A stretch of DNA of 64,000 nt, taken from assembly GCF_000012885.1 (NCBI RefSeq), contig NC_007498.2:1426001-1490000 (forward strand), given 5' to 3'. The translations under genes and the position numbers were made by a program. This DNA is from Syntrophotalea carbinolica DSM 2380. GTDB lineage: Bacteria; Desulfobacterota; Desulfuromonadia; Desulfuromonadales; Syntrophotaleaceae. Below the pieces are notes generated by a model. It ran no database searches and had not been told where the DNA came from. It saw only the letters and a list, made by a program, of their open reading frames with translations. Below, piece after piece: positions 1-9,872 of this stretch (positions are counted from its first letter, which is position 1; each line of letters opens with the position of its first letter).

Positions 1-483
<483 letters not shown>

Positions 484-523
484 GGTTTTATAGTTGCTCT
501 GAATCTGAATTGTTTTTAGGATG

Positions 524-549
524 GCCCATGGAGACTGTTTTCCATGGGC
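524..549 (+). promoter_or_regulatory. Perfect 9-bp hairpin between guaB and guaA
   Basis: The arms GCCCATGGA and TCCATGGGC pair perfectly around an 8-base loop. The hairpin ends about 37 bases before the guaA start. No T-run follows directly, so it is not a clear terminator. It could be an RNA-processing or stability element, or an operator, between the two GMP genes. No function is shown by sequence alone. Confidence 0.4.
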
Positions 550-586
550 ACATTCTTTACCCCCATACCAGCTTTACGGAGTACCC

Positions 587-2149
587 ATGTCCCAGGATAT
601 TCACGGCGAAAAGATACTGATTCTCGATTTCGGATCCCAATACACCCAGCTGATCGCCCGCCGCGTACGCGAGGCTCATGTCTATTGCGAGCTGCATCCT
701 TTTGATATGGACCTTGACGCGATTCGCGCTTTCGGTCCCAAGGGGATCATTCTTTCCGGCGGCCCCAAATCCGTCTATGAAGAAGGTGCTCCGGTGGTCG
801 AGGAGGCTTTGTTCGAATTGGGGATTCCTGTGCTGGGGATCTGTTACGGCATGCAGCTCATGTCCCGCCATTTCGGTGGGCGGGTGGTGCCGGCCGGCAA
901 GCGCGAATACGGTCATGCGACGCTGCTGCCATGCGGTTCTCCGGGGCCGCTGTTCGACGAATTTTTCGTCGACGGCAAAAGCCCGGTATGGATGAGCCAT
1001 GGTGACCATGTCGAACAGGTGCCCGATGGTTTCGAGGTCGTGGGCTGCAGCGAAAATGCCCCGGTGTGTGCCATTCAGGATATCGCACGGGATCTGTATG
1101 GCGTACAGTTTCACCCCGAAGTCAATCATACGCCTCGCGGCGAACAGCTGCTCGATACCTTCGTTCGGCAGATCTGCGGCTGCACCGGTCAGTGGACACC
1201 GGGACAGATTATCGAGGATGCCGTCGTGCGCATCCGCGAACAGGTCGGCAGCGAACGCGTCATCCTGGGGCTGTCCGGTGGGGTTGACTCATCGGTGGCC
1301 GCAGCCCTGATCCAACGTGCGATCGGTGATCAGCTGGTCTGCGTATTTGTCGACAACGGTCTGTTGCGTCTCGATGAGGGCGACCAGGTCATGCGTACCT
1401 TTGCCCAGAACATGGGGGTTAACGTGATTCGCGTCAATGCCCAGGATCGTTTCATGACGGCGCTCGCCGGTGAAAGCGACCCTGAGCGTAAGCGCAAGAT
1501 TATCGGCAATCTGTTTGTGGAAATCTTCGAGGAGGAGTCGGCCAATATCGAGGATGCCACCTGGCTTGCCCAGGGGACCATCTATCCCGACGTTATCGAG
1601 TCGGCAGGCGCCAAGACCGGTAAGGCTCATAATATCAAGAGCCATCACAATGTCGGCGGTTTGCCCGAACATATGAAACTCAAACTTCTCGAGCCCCTGC
1701 GTGAGCTTTTCAAGGATGAGGTGCGAGCCATCGGCGAAGAGCTGGGTTTGCCGCATCCGATGGTCTATCGACACCCGTTCCCGGGCCCCGGTCTCGGGGT
1801 GCGCATCCTGGGCGAGGTCAAGCCGGAATACGCCGATATCCTGCGCCGTGCCGATGCCATCTATATCGAGGAACTTTATCGTACCGGCCATTACGACAAA
1901 ATCAGCCAGGCTTTCGCCGTGTTCCTGCCGGTCAAGAGTGTCGGTGTTATGGGCGACGGCCGCACCTATGAATACGTCATTGCCCTGCGTGCCGTGGAAA
2001 CCAAGGATTTCATGACCGCCGGCTGGTACCCTCTGCCCTATGCCGACATGGCGCATATCAGCGGGCGTATTATCAATGAAGTCAAAGGTGTCAACCGGGT
2101 CGTTTACGACATCTCCAGCAAGCCCCCCGCAACCATCGAGTGGGAATAG
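587..2149 (+). CDS. guaA: GMP synthase (glutamine-hydrolysing)
   Basis: The enzyme converts XMP to GMP using ATP and glutamine. Reading from ATG 587 gives 520 residues, the usual family length. The start is set by the family N-terminus ([21 protein letters not shown]) and a GGAG site at 578-581; a 22-codon upstream extension would run through the intergenic hairpin and is unlikely. The class I amidotransferase domain (about 1-195) shows the nucleophile motif GICYGMQ and the His-x-Glu motif FHPEV. The PP-loop SGGVDSS opens the ATP-pyrophosphatase domain at about residue 228. The C-terminal dimerisation domain ends in KPPATIEWE, the standard GuaA terminus. Confidence 0.98.
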   Translation: MSQDIHGEKILILDFGSQYTQLIARRVREAHVYCELHPFDMDLDAIRAFGPKGIILSGGPKSVYEEGAPVVEEALFELGIPVLGICYGMQLMSRHFGGRVVPAGKREYGHATLLPCGSPGPLFDEFFVDGKSPVWMSHGDHVEQVPDGFEVVGCSENAPVCAIQDIARDLYGVQFHPEVNHTPRGEQLLDTFVRQICGCTGQWTPGQIIEDAVVRIREQVGSERVILGLSGGVDSSVAAALIQRAIGDQLVCVFVDNGLLRLDEGDQVMRTFAQNMGVNVIRVNAQDRFMTALAGESDPERKRKIIGNLFVEIFEEESANIEDATWLAQGTIYPDVIESAGAKTGKAHNIKSHHNVGGLPEHMKLKLLEPLRELFKDEVRAIGEELGLPHPMVYRHPFPGPGLGVRILGEVKPEYADILRRADAIYIEELYRTGHYDKISQAFAVFLPVKSVGVMGDGRTYEYVIALRAVETKDFMTAGWYPLPYADMAHISGRIINEVKGVNRVVYDISSKPPATIEWE

Positions 2150-2153
2150 CCGT

Positions 2154-3164
2154 ATGGCGGGCCATCAGCCGGGCAGGCCGGGGCGACCGCCCCGCAAGTA
2201 TAGCCAGGCCGCGCGCCTGCATGACCTGATCCGCATTCTGGAGGTCCGCCACGGCAGCACCGCCGACGAGTTGGCTGAGGAGTGCGGCGTTACCCGCCGC
2301 ACCATCTACCGTGATTTGCAGGCTATAGAAGATGCCGGTTATCCCCTGATCAAGGAGCCTTCAGGGGATGGCCGGATCCTTTACGGCTTTCTTACCGGTT
2401 TTTCCAAAATCCCCCCTATTACCTTTTCCCTGTCCGAATTAATGACCCTTTACCTATGTCGCGGGCAACTCGGCATGCTCGAGGGTACCCCTTTTCTGGA
2501 TGATCTCGATGCCGTTTTCGGGCGCATCCGGGCCAGCCTGCCACCGCGCAGCGTCGCCCATCTGGAACGTCTCGCACAAGCTGTGACCCCGCGTTTCCAG
2601 GGAACCCGCGATTACCGTGGCAAGCGCGAGGTTCTCGAATCGTTGCGGCGGGCTCTGCTGTATCAGTATCGTTGTACTATTCGGTATGCGCCGGCACGTC
2701 GCAAGGCCGCCGAGTATCTATGCGATCCCTATACCCTGTTGTTTTTCAAAGAGTCGTTGTATGTGGTTGGCTATGCGCACAACCGCGGTGACCTGCGACG
2801 CTTTCTGGTGGATCGTATCGAAAGTGTCCGGGTCGGCGAGGAGCGCTTCGAGATTCCCGAGGATTTCCGCCTGGACGAAGAAGACCGGGAGGCCTTCGGC
2901 ATGGTCGGCGAAAAACCGCAACCTATCCGGGTACGCTTTTTTTCCGAAGTGTCGCATCTGATTCGGGAACGCCAATGGCACCCCACTCAACAGCTTGAAG
3001 AACAGCCGGATGGTTCGCTGATTCTTTCTCTGCAGGCCGGCGGTCACAAGGAGATCCTTGCCTGGCTTTACTCCTTTTTGCCTCATCTCGAGGTGCTCGG
3101 CCCCGATACCTTGCGCCACGCCTTTGCGGCGGGGTTGCAGCAGGCTTTAGATGCGACATTGTGA
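2154..3164 (+). CDS. HTH/WYL-domain transcriptional regulator
   Basis: This is a predicted DNA-binding regulator of 336 residues from ATG 2154, four bases after the guaA stop. The first residues are basic and proline-rich. A DeoR-like helix-turn-helix follows at about 18-65 (LIRILEVRHGSTADELAEEC, then VTRRTIYRDL). A WYL domain lies at about 160-240, with the family-type stretch LLFFKESLYVVGYAH and then RRFLVDRIESV, and a WCX-like C-terminal extension follows. WYL proteins often sense nucleotides or oligonucleotides, but the ligand here is unknown. The tight spacing suggests co-transcription with guaA. An earlier in-frame start inside guaA (2040) is unlikely. Confidence 0.85.
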   Translation: MAGHQPGRPGRPPRKYSQAARLHDLIRILEVRHGSTADELAEECGVTRRTIYRDLQAIEDAGYPLIKEPSGDGRILYGFLTGFSKIPPITFSLSELMTLYLCRGQLGMLEGTPFLDDLDAVFGRIRASLPPRSVAHLERLAQAVTPRFQGTRDYRGKREVLESLRRALLYQYRCTIRYAPARRKAAEYLCDPYTLLFFKESLYVVGYAHNRGDLRRFLVDRIESVRVGEERFEIPEDFRLDEEDREAFGMVGEKPQPIRVRFFSEVSHLIRERQWHPTQQLEEQPDGSLILSLQAGGHKEILAWLYSFLPHLEVLGPDTLRHAFAAGLQQALDATL

Positions 3165-3237
3165 CTTGTGACTTAATCTGTCGCAGATGGGGAATATCCT
3201 TCCAAGGTAGACACATACTTTTCGGGAGGATAACGAC

Positions 3238-3564
3238 ATGCTGGTTTTATCTTTGGGCGAACAATCGGGGGAAACGGTATATCTTGATATCCATCATGCG
3301 GAATGGTGCCAGCGCTCGGGGACTCCCCGCTGGGCCCTGTCTGCGCTGCTTGGGGACGGGTGGTATGAAGGCGAGGTGCTGATCGAGTCGGGGGACCAGG
3401 TGCAGGTGACCTTTGCCGACGAATGGCTCGGCTGTTCGCGGATCGGCGAGTTTTTCGAGCGGGTCGATCGCGAAAGACTTCTGGCCGCCATCGGTAAAGC
3501 TTTGATGGGGCGTGGTCTGGCGGATGTGTCTGAGTTGCAAATTCCGCCCATGCTGTTCTCGTAG
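3238..3564 (+). CDS. Conserved-looking hypothetical protein, 108 aa
   Basis: I do not recognise the family. The ATG is preceded by a good ribosome site (GGGAGGATAAC). The product is a small acidic soluble protein without signal peptide or membrane segment, with no obvious metal-binding motif. It is rich in Trp/Glu/Asp (for example GDGWYEGEVLIESGDQVQVTF), suggesting a small beta-rich fold followed by a helical end. It sits between the WYL regulator and maf, about 70 bases from each, and is probably part of the same transcription unit. Confidence 0.7.
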   Translation: MLVLSLGEQSGETVYLDIHHAEWCQRSGTPRWALSALLGDGWYEGEVLIESGDQVQVTFADEWLGCSRIGEFFERVDRERLLAAIGKALMGRGLADVSELQIPPMLFS

Positions 3565-3644
3565 GGCCGCAGGCGGTGTAGACGTTGCATTTATGGCGCA
3601 GCTGAAGTAAAAAGGGAGGATATTTTTATTTCAGGAGCGTGTTT

Positions 3645-4238
3645 ATGAAGATCATTGTCTTGGCTTCCACCAGCCCTTATCGGATGCAGTTGATGCGGCA
3701 ACTCGGTCTGCCGTTTCATGTCGCAGCGCCTCAATATCAGGAACAGATCGATCAGGAAATCGCTCCGGAACTGCTGGTTAAACACCAGGCCGCCGGCAAG
3801 GCCAAAAGCCTGGCTCAGAAGTATCCCGATGCTCTGATCATCGGCTCGGACCAGGTTTTTGTGGACGCGTCCGGGAGAGTGCTTGGCAAGCCCGACAGCT
3901 TGGAGGGGGCGGTGCGCCAGCTTCGCGGCATGGCGGGCAAAAGTCACACCTTTTATACCGGGTTGTCCGTGTATGACAGCAACCGCGACGAGACTCTGAC
4001 CGGTTTCGCGACCTATCGGGTGACTCTGCGCGCCTTGACGGAGCAGGAGATCCGCTGCTATCTGCAGCGGGAAAATCCTTTGGACTGTGCCGGATCCTTC
4101 AAGGTCGAAGGGTTGGGGATAGCTCTCATGCAGCGGCTTGAGGGGGATGATTATACAACGCTCATCGGCTTGCCTTTGATCAAGCTTGTCGATTTTCTCG
4201 GTCATTTCGGTGTCCGGGTGCTGGGCGATCAGGCGTGA
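3645..4238 (+). CDS. Maf-family nucleotide pyrophosphatase
   Basis: Maf proteins hydrolyse non-canonical or pyrimidine nucleoside triphosphates to monophosphates, as house-cleaning enzymes. ATG 3645 is chosen over GTG 3639 because CAGGAG at 3632-3637 is properly spaced to it; the product is 197 residues. The N-terminus IVLASTSPYR corresponds to the Maf motif LASxSPRR. IIGSDQVF matches the GSDQ/D motif with the catalytic Asp, and FKVEGLG matches the late family motif. Which substrate subclass it belongs to (dTTP/UTP, YceF or YhdE type) cannot be fixed by eye. Confidence 0.9.
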   Translation: MKIIVLASTSPYRMQLMRQLGLPFHVAAPQYQEQIDQEIAPELLVKHQAAGKAKSLAQKYPDALIIGSDQVFVDASGRVLGKPDSLEGAVRQLRGMAGKSHTFYTGLSVYDSNRDETLTGFATYRVTLRALTEQEIRCYLQRENPLDCAGSFKVEGLGIALMQRLEGDDYTTLIGLPLIKLVDFLGHFGVRVLGDQA

Positions 4239-4240
4239 TC

Positions 4241-4269
4241 TTGACGGTCCGCGGCAGCGGTGCTAAAGT
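4241..4269 (+). promoter_or_regulatory. Putative sigma-70 promoter for dnaE
   Basis: A TTGACG -35 box and a TAAAGT -10 box are separated by 17 bases just after the maf stop. This predicts a leader of about 140 bases before dnaE. It is supported only by consensus match. Confidence 0.45.
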
Positions 4270-4418
4270 GTCGCGTTTTTATCCTCTCAATCCTGACGTT
4301 GTCCCTATAAATTATCACCATTGTTGACATGAGCGCGCTTTTCGATGGGCGTGTCGGCCATTCTTTTTGAGTACAGCCGGCAAGCCTGCCGATAGCGGTC
4401 GCTTCGGTTGGATATTGC

Positions 4419-7400
4419 ATGGAAAAAGTGCCTTTTGTACACCTCCACGTTCACACCCAATACAGCCTTCTCGATGGCGCCATTCGCATAGGTGACCTGA
4501 TCAAACGTGCCGAAGACTGCGGTATGCCGGCCGTCGCCATTACCGATCATGGCAATATGTTCGGTGCCGTCGAATTTTTCAGCAAACTCAAAAAAAGCTC
4601 CGTTAAGCCGATTGTCGGTTGCGAAGTCTATGTTGCGCCCGGTTCCCGGTTTGAGAAGAGCAATGTGCGTGGCGGCGACAAAGCCTACCATCTGGTGCTT
4701 TTGTGTCAGGATATCGAAGGATACCAGAATCTCTGCCGGATGGTTTCAGCCGGTTACCGCGAAGGTTTTTACTATAAGCCGCGTATCGACTGGGACCTGC
4801 TGCGTAAATACAATAAAGGCTTGATTGCGCTGACGGCCTGCCTGGGCGGGGAGCTTCCCTCGCTGTTGATGCAGGGCAAACACGAGCAGGCCGTGGCCCG
4901 CGCCCGTGATATGGCCGCCATATTCGATGAGAATCGTCTGTATCTCGAATTGCAGGAGAACTTCATCGCTGAGCAGAAGCCCGTCAATGAGGGTCTTATC
5001 GCTATCGGCAAAGAGTTGGGACTGCCCCTGGTTGCCACCAACGATTGTCATTATCTGACCCGCGAGTCCGCTGCCGCCCATGAAGTTTTGCTGTGCGTGC
5101 AGACCGGCAAGACCATGGATGATCCGGACCGCTTTCGGTTTTCCAATGACGAGTTCTATCTCAAAACGCCTGAAGAGATGGCCGAACTCTTTCATTATGC
5201 ACCCGAGGCCCTGGCCAATACCGTTGCGATTGCCGATCGCTGTAACCTGGAACTCGATTTCGATACCTACCATTTTCCCCAGTACGAAAAACCGGCCGAA
5301 AAGACCCTCGATCAGGTGCTGGAAGAGGATTCCTGGCGCGGTCTGGAAGAGCGCCTGGCCGAAATCCGCAAGGTTCGTCCCGATTTTTCCGCCGAAGAGG
5401 AAAAAGTCTACCACGACCGGTTGGTACGGGAACTCGAATGTATCAACAGCATGGGGTTCCCGGGTTATTTCCTGATCGTGGCCGATTTTATCAACTGGGC
5501 CAAGGATAACGGGATCCCCGTCGGTCCCGGTCGCGGCAGTGCCGCCGGTTCGCTGGTAGCTTACGCCATTCGCATCACCGATATCGATCCCATTCCCTAT
5601 AATCTGCTGTTTGAACGTTTTCTGAACCCCGAGCGCGTCTCGATGCCTGATATCGACGTCGATTTCTGCATCTACGGGCGGGAAGATGTTATCGAATACG
5701 TGCGGCAGAAGTACGGCGAGGAAAACGTCGCCCAGATTATCACCTTCGGTACCATGATGGCCAAGGGGGTGATCCGTGATGTGGGGCGGGCCCTCAATAT
5801 GTCCTACGGCGATGTCGATCGAATCGCCAAGCTCGTACCCACGGTGCTCAATATCACCCTCAAGGAAGCCCTGGAACAGGAACCGCGTCTGCAGGAATTG
5901 CAGGACAAGGATCCCCAGGTCAAACAACTTCTCGATATCGCCCTTACGCTGGAAGGTCTGACCCGGCATGCGTCCACCCATGCCGCCGGCGTGGTGGTTA
6001 CCCCCAAGCCGTTGTCCGAATATCTGCCGTTGTACACCGATCCGAAATCGGGCGGCCAGGTTACCCAGTTCCCCATGAAATACGTGGAGCAGATCGGGCT
6101 GGTCAAGTTCGACTTCCTCGGTTTGAAGACGCTGACCGTTATCGCCAACGCGGTACGGCTGATTCATGAGGGCAATGATCCGGAATTTGACCTGAAACTG
6201 GTGGGGGACGATGATCCCGATACCTATCGGTTGCTGTCGGCCGGTGAAACCACGGGCGTGTTTCAGCTCGAGTCTTCCGGTATGAAGGAACTGCTGGTCA
6301 AGCTCAAACCGAGTTGTTTCGAGGATATTATCGCCGTCTGCGCCCTTTATCGTCCGGGGCCGCTTGGATCGGGCATGGTCGACGATTTCATTCTGCGCAA
6401 ACACGGCAAAAAGGAGATCACCTACGACTTTCCGCAACTCGAGCCGATTCTGAAAGACACCTATGGCGTTATCGTCTATCAGGAACAGGTCATGCTGATC
6501 GCCCAGGTGCTGGCACGCTATTCCCTGGGAGGCGCCGACTTGCTGCGCCGGGCCATGGGTAAGAAAAAACCCGAGGAGATGGCCAAGCAAAAAGAGATTT
6601 TCATGTCCGGCGCCCGGGAGAACGAACTCGATGTCAAAAAGGCCGAGGCGGTCTTCGATCTCATGGAAAAATTCGCCGCGTACGGTTTTAACAAATCGCA
6701 TTCGGCGGCGTATGCCCTGGTCGCTTATCATACGGCGTATCTGAAGACCCATTATCCGGTGGAATTCATGGCTGCTCTGCTGACAGAGGACATGGAAAAC
6801 ACCGAAAAGGTCATCAAGAACATCAACGAAGTACGCTCTATGGGTATCGAGGTGCTGCCTCCGGACATCAATGCTTCGAGCAGTTCCTTCACCGTACACG
6901 ACAATGCCATACGGTTCGGACTCGGCGCCGTCAAGGGCGTCGGCGGAGCGGCTATCGACGCGATACTCGAGGTTCGCCAGGAGCAGCCCTTCACCACTTT
7001 GCACGAATTCTGCGAGCGGGTCGATTTACGCAAGGTCAACAAAAAAGTCGTCGAAGCGTTGATCAAGTGCGGAGCTTTCGATTCTTTGGGCGGTCATCGC
7101 GCCCAGTACCTGGTGGTGCTGGAAGAGGCCATGGAAATCGGCCAGAAGGTGCAGCGCGAAAAGGCGGAGGGGCAGGCATCCCTGTTCGGTACCGATGAGA
7201 TTGTATCTCAGCGGGGCACCAGCTATGGGGTTTTGCCCGAAATGGAGGAATGGTCCGATAAAGTCAAGCTCGGGTTCGAAAAAGAGTCACTGGGGTTCTA
7301 TATCACCGGCCATCCCCTGGGACGCTATCAGGAGGTCATACGGCGTTTCGCCAATTGTACCACCGCCGACGTTGCTGAACGGGCCGACAAGGAAGAGGTG

Positions 7401-7889
7401 CGATTGTGCGGCATGGTCAGCGGCATCAAGGATCTGGTGACCAAAAAGGGCGAACGCATGGCTTTTGTGACCCTGGAGGATCTCAGCGGCTTCGTGGAAA
7501 TGGTGGTATTTCCCGATATCTATCGCGACGCTTCGGACTCTCTGCACAGCGATCAGCCGCTGCTGGTGACCGGGACGGTGGAAGTTGCAGAGGAAACACG
7601 CAAACTGATGCCGAAAGAAATCCTGCCTCTGGCGGAGGTCAGCCGCAAGGAAACCAAACGGGTGCACTTCAGGTTTCAGGTTCCGGGGCTCGTCGACGAT
7701 CAACTGCATCGTCTCAAGGAGATCATAATGCGTCATCGGGGCGCTTGCCCGGTGCTCATGCACCTGGTGATTCCCCATCGCAGCGAGACCGTTCTGCGGT
7801 TGCCCGAAAGTCTGAAAATTGCCCCTACCGATGAAATGATGGAAGACACCGAGCGCCTGTTTGGGTACAATGTGATAACTTTCGAATAA
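4419..7889 (+). CDS. dnaE: DNA polymerase III alpha subunit
   Basis: This is the replicative polymerase catalytic subunit, 1156 residues, normal for DnaE1. The PHP domain opens the protein (HLHVHTQYSLLDGA, then ITDHGNMFG). The polymerase core carries GPGRGSAAGSLVAY and the catalytic PDIDVDF motif, followed by the YGEENVAQIITFGTM and HASTHAAGVV segments. A helix-hairpin-helix region (LRKVNKKVVEALIKCGAFD) and a C-terminal OB fold (LCGMVSGIKDLVTKKG) follow. The ribosome site is weak. A very long antisense frame inside the gene is a codon-bias shadow. accA follows 85 bases downstream, an arrangement common in proteobacteria. Confidence 0.98.
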   Translation: MEKVPFVHLHVHTQYSLLDGAIRIGDLIKRAEDCGMPAVAITDHGNMFGAVEFFSKLKKSSVKPIVGCEVYVAPGSRFEKSNVRGGDKAYHLVLLCQDIEGYQNLCRMVSAGYREGFYYKPRIDWDLLRKYNKGLIALTACLGGELPSLLMQGKHEQAVARARDMAAIFDENRLYLELQENFIAEQKPVNEGLIAIGKELGLPLVATNDCHYLTRESAAAHEVLLCVQTGKTMDDPDRFRFSNDEFYLKTPEEMAELFHYAPEALANTVAIADRCNLELDFDTYHFPQYEKPAEKTLDQVLEEDSWRGLEERLAEIRKVRPDFSAEEEKVYHDRLVRELECINSMGFPGYFLIVADFINWAKDNGIPVGPGRGSAAGSLVAYAIRITDIDPIPYNLLFERFLNPERVSMPDIDVDFCIYGREDVIEYVRQKYGEENVAQIITFGTMMAKGVIRDVGRALNMSYGDVDRIAKLVPTVLNITLKEALEQEPRLQELQDKDPQVKQLLDIALTLEGLTRHASTHAAGVVVTPKPLSEYLPLYTDPKSGGQVTQFPMKYVEQIGLVKFDFLGLKTLTVIANAVRLIHEGNDPEFDLKLVGDDDPDTYRLLSAGETTGVFQLESSGMKELLVKLKPSCFEDIIAVCALYRPGPLGSGMVDDFILRKHGKKEITYDFPQLEPILKDTYGVIVYQEQVMLIAQVLARYSLGGADLLRRAMGKKKPEEMAKQKEIFMSGARENELDVKKAEAVFDLMEKFAAYGFNKSHSAAYALVAYHTAYLKTHYPVEFMAALLTEDMENTEKVIKNINEVRSMGIEVLPPDINASSSSFTVHDNAIRFGLGAVKGVGGAAIDAILEVRQEQPFTTLHEFCERVDLRKVNKKVVEALIKCGAFDSLGGHRAQYLVVLEEAMEIGQKVQREKAEGQASLFGTDEIVSQRGTSYGVLPEMEEWSDKVKLGFEKESLGFYITGHPLGRYQEVIRRFANCTTADVAERADKEEVRLCGMVSGIKDLVTKKGERMAFVTLEDLSGFVEMVVFPDIYRDASDSLHSDQPLLVTGTVEVAEETRKLMPKEILPLAEVSRKETKRVHFRFQVPGLVDDQLHRLKEIIMRHRGACPVLMHLVIPHRSETVLRLPESLKIAPTDEMMEDTERLFGYNVITFE

Positions 7890-7974
7890 AGTAGGCTTTG
7901 TATGCCTGTGGCGTATTTGTGTGATCCGAATCGTATGATGCCATGGTTGCAGACAAGGATGTCAGGAGAGGTAC

Positions 7975-8928
7975 ATGCAATTTTACCTGGATTTTGAAAA
8001 ACCCCTGGTTGAACTGGAACAGAAACTGAGCGAATTGCGGGACTATTCCACCGACGAGGTCGATTTTTCCGGTGAAATCCAGCGCCTGGAGAAAAAAGCC
8101 GAAAAATTACGGCGTGAAATCTTCTCCAATCTCAACCGCTGGCAGGTGACCCAGTTGGCACGTCATGTCAATCGTCCCTTTACCCTCGATTTCGTTGAAC
8201 ATGTTTTTACGGACTGGTTCGAAGTTCATGGCGATCGCAACTTTCGCGATGATCCGGCGTTGGTTTGCGGATTTGCCCGTTTGGACGGGCAGCCCTGCGC
8301 CGTTATAGGTCATCAGAAGGGGCGGGATACCAAGGAGAAGGTTTACCGTAATTTTGGCATGCCCAATCCCGAGGGGTACCGTAAGGCCCTGCGGGTCATG
8401 CAGATGGCTGAGCAATTCGGTCTGCCGATTTTTACTTTTGTCGATACGCCGGGGGCGTTTCCCGGAATCGGTGCCGAGGAGCGGGGACAAGCCGAAGCCA
8501 TCGCCCGCAACCTGCGGGAAATGGCGGCTCTCAAAGTCCCGGTTATCGTAACCGTTACCGGAGAAGGCGGTTCCGGAGGGGCGTTGGCCGTGGCTGTCGG
8601 CAATCGTGTGCTGATGATGGAAAATGCCGTGTACTCGGTCATCTCTCCGGAAGGCTGCGCCGCCATTTTGTGGAAGGACGGTGCCAAAGGGCCGGTTGCC
8701 GCAGAGGCACTTAAACTGACCGCGGGTGATATCCAGAATCTTGGTTGTGTCATCGATGAAGTGATTCCCGAGCCGCTGGGCGGTGCCCATAGCGATCATA
8801 AGGCAGCTGCCGAGCAGGTACGGATTTGCCTCAAGAAACATCTTGACGACCTGAAAGACCTGTCTTCGGATGAACTGCGTGAACAGCGTTATCAAAAGCT
8901 GCGCGCCATGACCATGGTTCAGGAATAG
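7975..8928 (+). CDS. accA: Acetyl-CoA carboxylase carboxyltransferase alpha subunit
   Basis: The protein forms the carboxyltransferase with AccD and transfers CO2 from carboxybiotin to acetyl-CoA to make malonyl-CoA. Its 317 residues match the family. It shows the N-terminal coiled region ([16 protein letters not shown]), the [29 protein letters not shown] block, [18 protein letters not shown], and the oxyanion-forming [17 protein letters not shown] precedes ATG 7975. accD and accBC are not in the window. Confidence 0.98.
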   Translation: MQFYLDFEKPLVELEQKLSELRDYSTDEVDFSGEIQRLEKKAEKLRREIFSNLNRWQVTQLARHVNRPFTLDFVEHVFTDWFEVHGDRNFRDDPALVCGFARLDGQPCAVIGHQKGRDTKEKVYRNFGMPNPEGYRKALRVMQMAEQFGLPIFTFVDTPGAFPGIGAEERGQAEAIARNLREMAALKVPVIVTVTGEGGSGGALAVAVGNRVLMMENAVYSVISPEGCAAILWKDGAKGPVAAEALKLTAGDIQNLGCVIDEVIPEPLGGAHSDHKAAAEQVRICLKKHLDDLKDLSSDELREQRYQKLRAMTMVQE

Positions 8929-9021
8929 TATCTATAAGCCTCGCTTTGCTGTTCGCGGTTTCGGATATCAGGTGGCAGGCGTTTCGAATGACGCTGTCAC
9001 ACTGAAAATGCACATGGAAAA

Positions 9022-9804
9022 GTGAAGACCAGGGTATTTATGTTGCTACGCATGTTGCAAAGAGCCGGGATTGTCTGCCTGGCAGCTGCCTTGTTATGCG
9101 GTTGTGCCGGGCGGTATCGCACCCGGGTGGTCGATACCCCGGCCACGGCAGGACTTAAGGGACACCAGAAGCCCTATACGGTGAACGGGAATCTCTACCA
9201 GCCGATGAGCAGCTGCGAGGGATTCGTGCAGGAGGGGCTGGCCAGCTGGTATGGCCCCAAATTCCATGGCAAAAAGACCAGCAACGGCGAGATATACGAC
9301 ATGCACGCCATGACCGCCGCGCACAAGACTTTGCCACTGGGTACCCATGTTCGTGTCGTCAACAAAAATAATGGTCATCAGGAAATTGTACGGATCAATG
9401 ACCGGGGCCCCTTTGTCGGCAATCGTATTATCGATCTGTCCTACGAGGCGGCAATGCGTCTGCAGGTCGTAGGTCCCGGTACGGCGCCGGTGCGCATTGA
9501 AGCCCTTGGTATGGCTGCGGTGGATAACCGGGGTCTGGTAACCTATCGTCCGGCCCCCAGTTACGAAGTGGGCGATTATGCTGTTCAGATCGGCGCATTT
9601 ACCGTTAACCAAAATGCTCAGCGGCTGGCCGGCAGATACCGGCAGCAACTCGGGCAGGCCCGTGTGCAAAAAGGTTGGGTCAACGGTAAATTGTTTTACA
9701 GGGTATGGGTAGGACGTTACCCTTCGTTGTCTGCAGCTTTTGAAGCGAAGGAAGCTTTTGCCCGCTCAGGGTATGGCAACAGCTTTGTGGTGGCCCTCGA
9801 TTAA
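9022..9804 (+). CDS. rlpA: RlpA-like septal/lytic lipoprotein with SPOR domain
   Basis: RlpA proteins are outer-membrane lipoproteins acting on peptidoglycan, in some species as lytic transglycosylases on denuded strands. The N-terminus is a lipoprotein signal with lipobox LLCG-C. A double-psi beta-barrel follows (ASWYGPKFHGKKTSNGE, AAHKTLPLGT, RINDRGPF), keeping the His and Asp that are catalytic in active homologues. The C-terminal 75 residues form a SPOR domain (YAVQIGAF to FYRVWVGRYPS) that binds septal peptidoglycan. The start is uncertain: GTG 9022 (260 aa) or ATG 9040 both keep a workable signal peptide. Confidence 0.9.
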   Translation: MKTRVFMLLRMLQRAGIVCLAAALLCGCAGRYRTRVVDTPATAGLKGHQKPYTVNGNLYQPMSSCEGFVQEGLASWYGPKFHGKKTSNGEIYDMHAMTAAHKTLPLGTHVRVVNKNNGHQEIVRINDRGPFVGNRIIDLSYEAAMRLQVVGPGTAPVRIEALGMAAVDNRGLVTYRPAPSYEVGDYAVQIGAFTVNQNAQRLAGRYRQQLGQARVQKGWVNGKLFYRVWVGRYPSLSAAFEAKEAFARSGYGNSFVVALD

Positions 9805-9872
9805 GACGCGGTTGACTGCTTCCTTTTGTTCTCCAGCCGTTTGCATTTGCAGTGCAGGATTTTTTGCAATTT

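Noticed and set aside
4746-7004. 752-codon open frame antisense to dnaE
   Set aside because: dnaE is complete and carries all family motifs on the other strand; the antisense frame has no recognisable domain and arises from codon bias.
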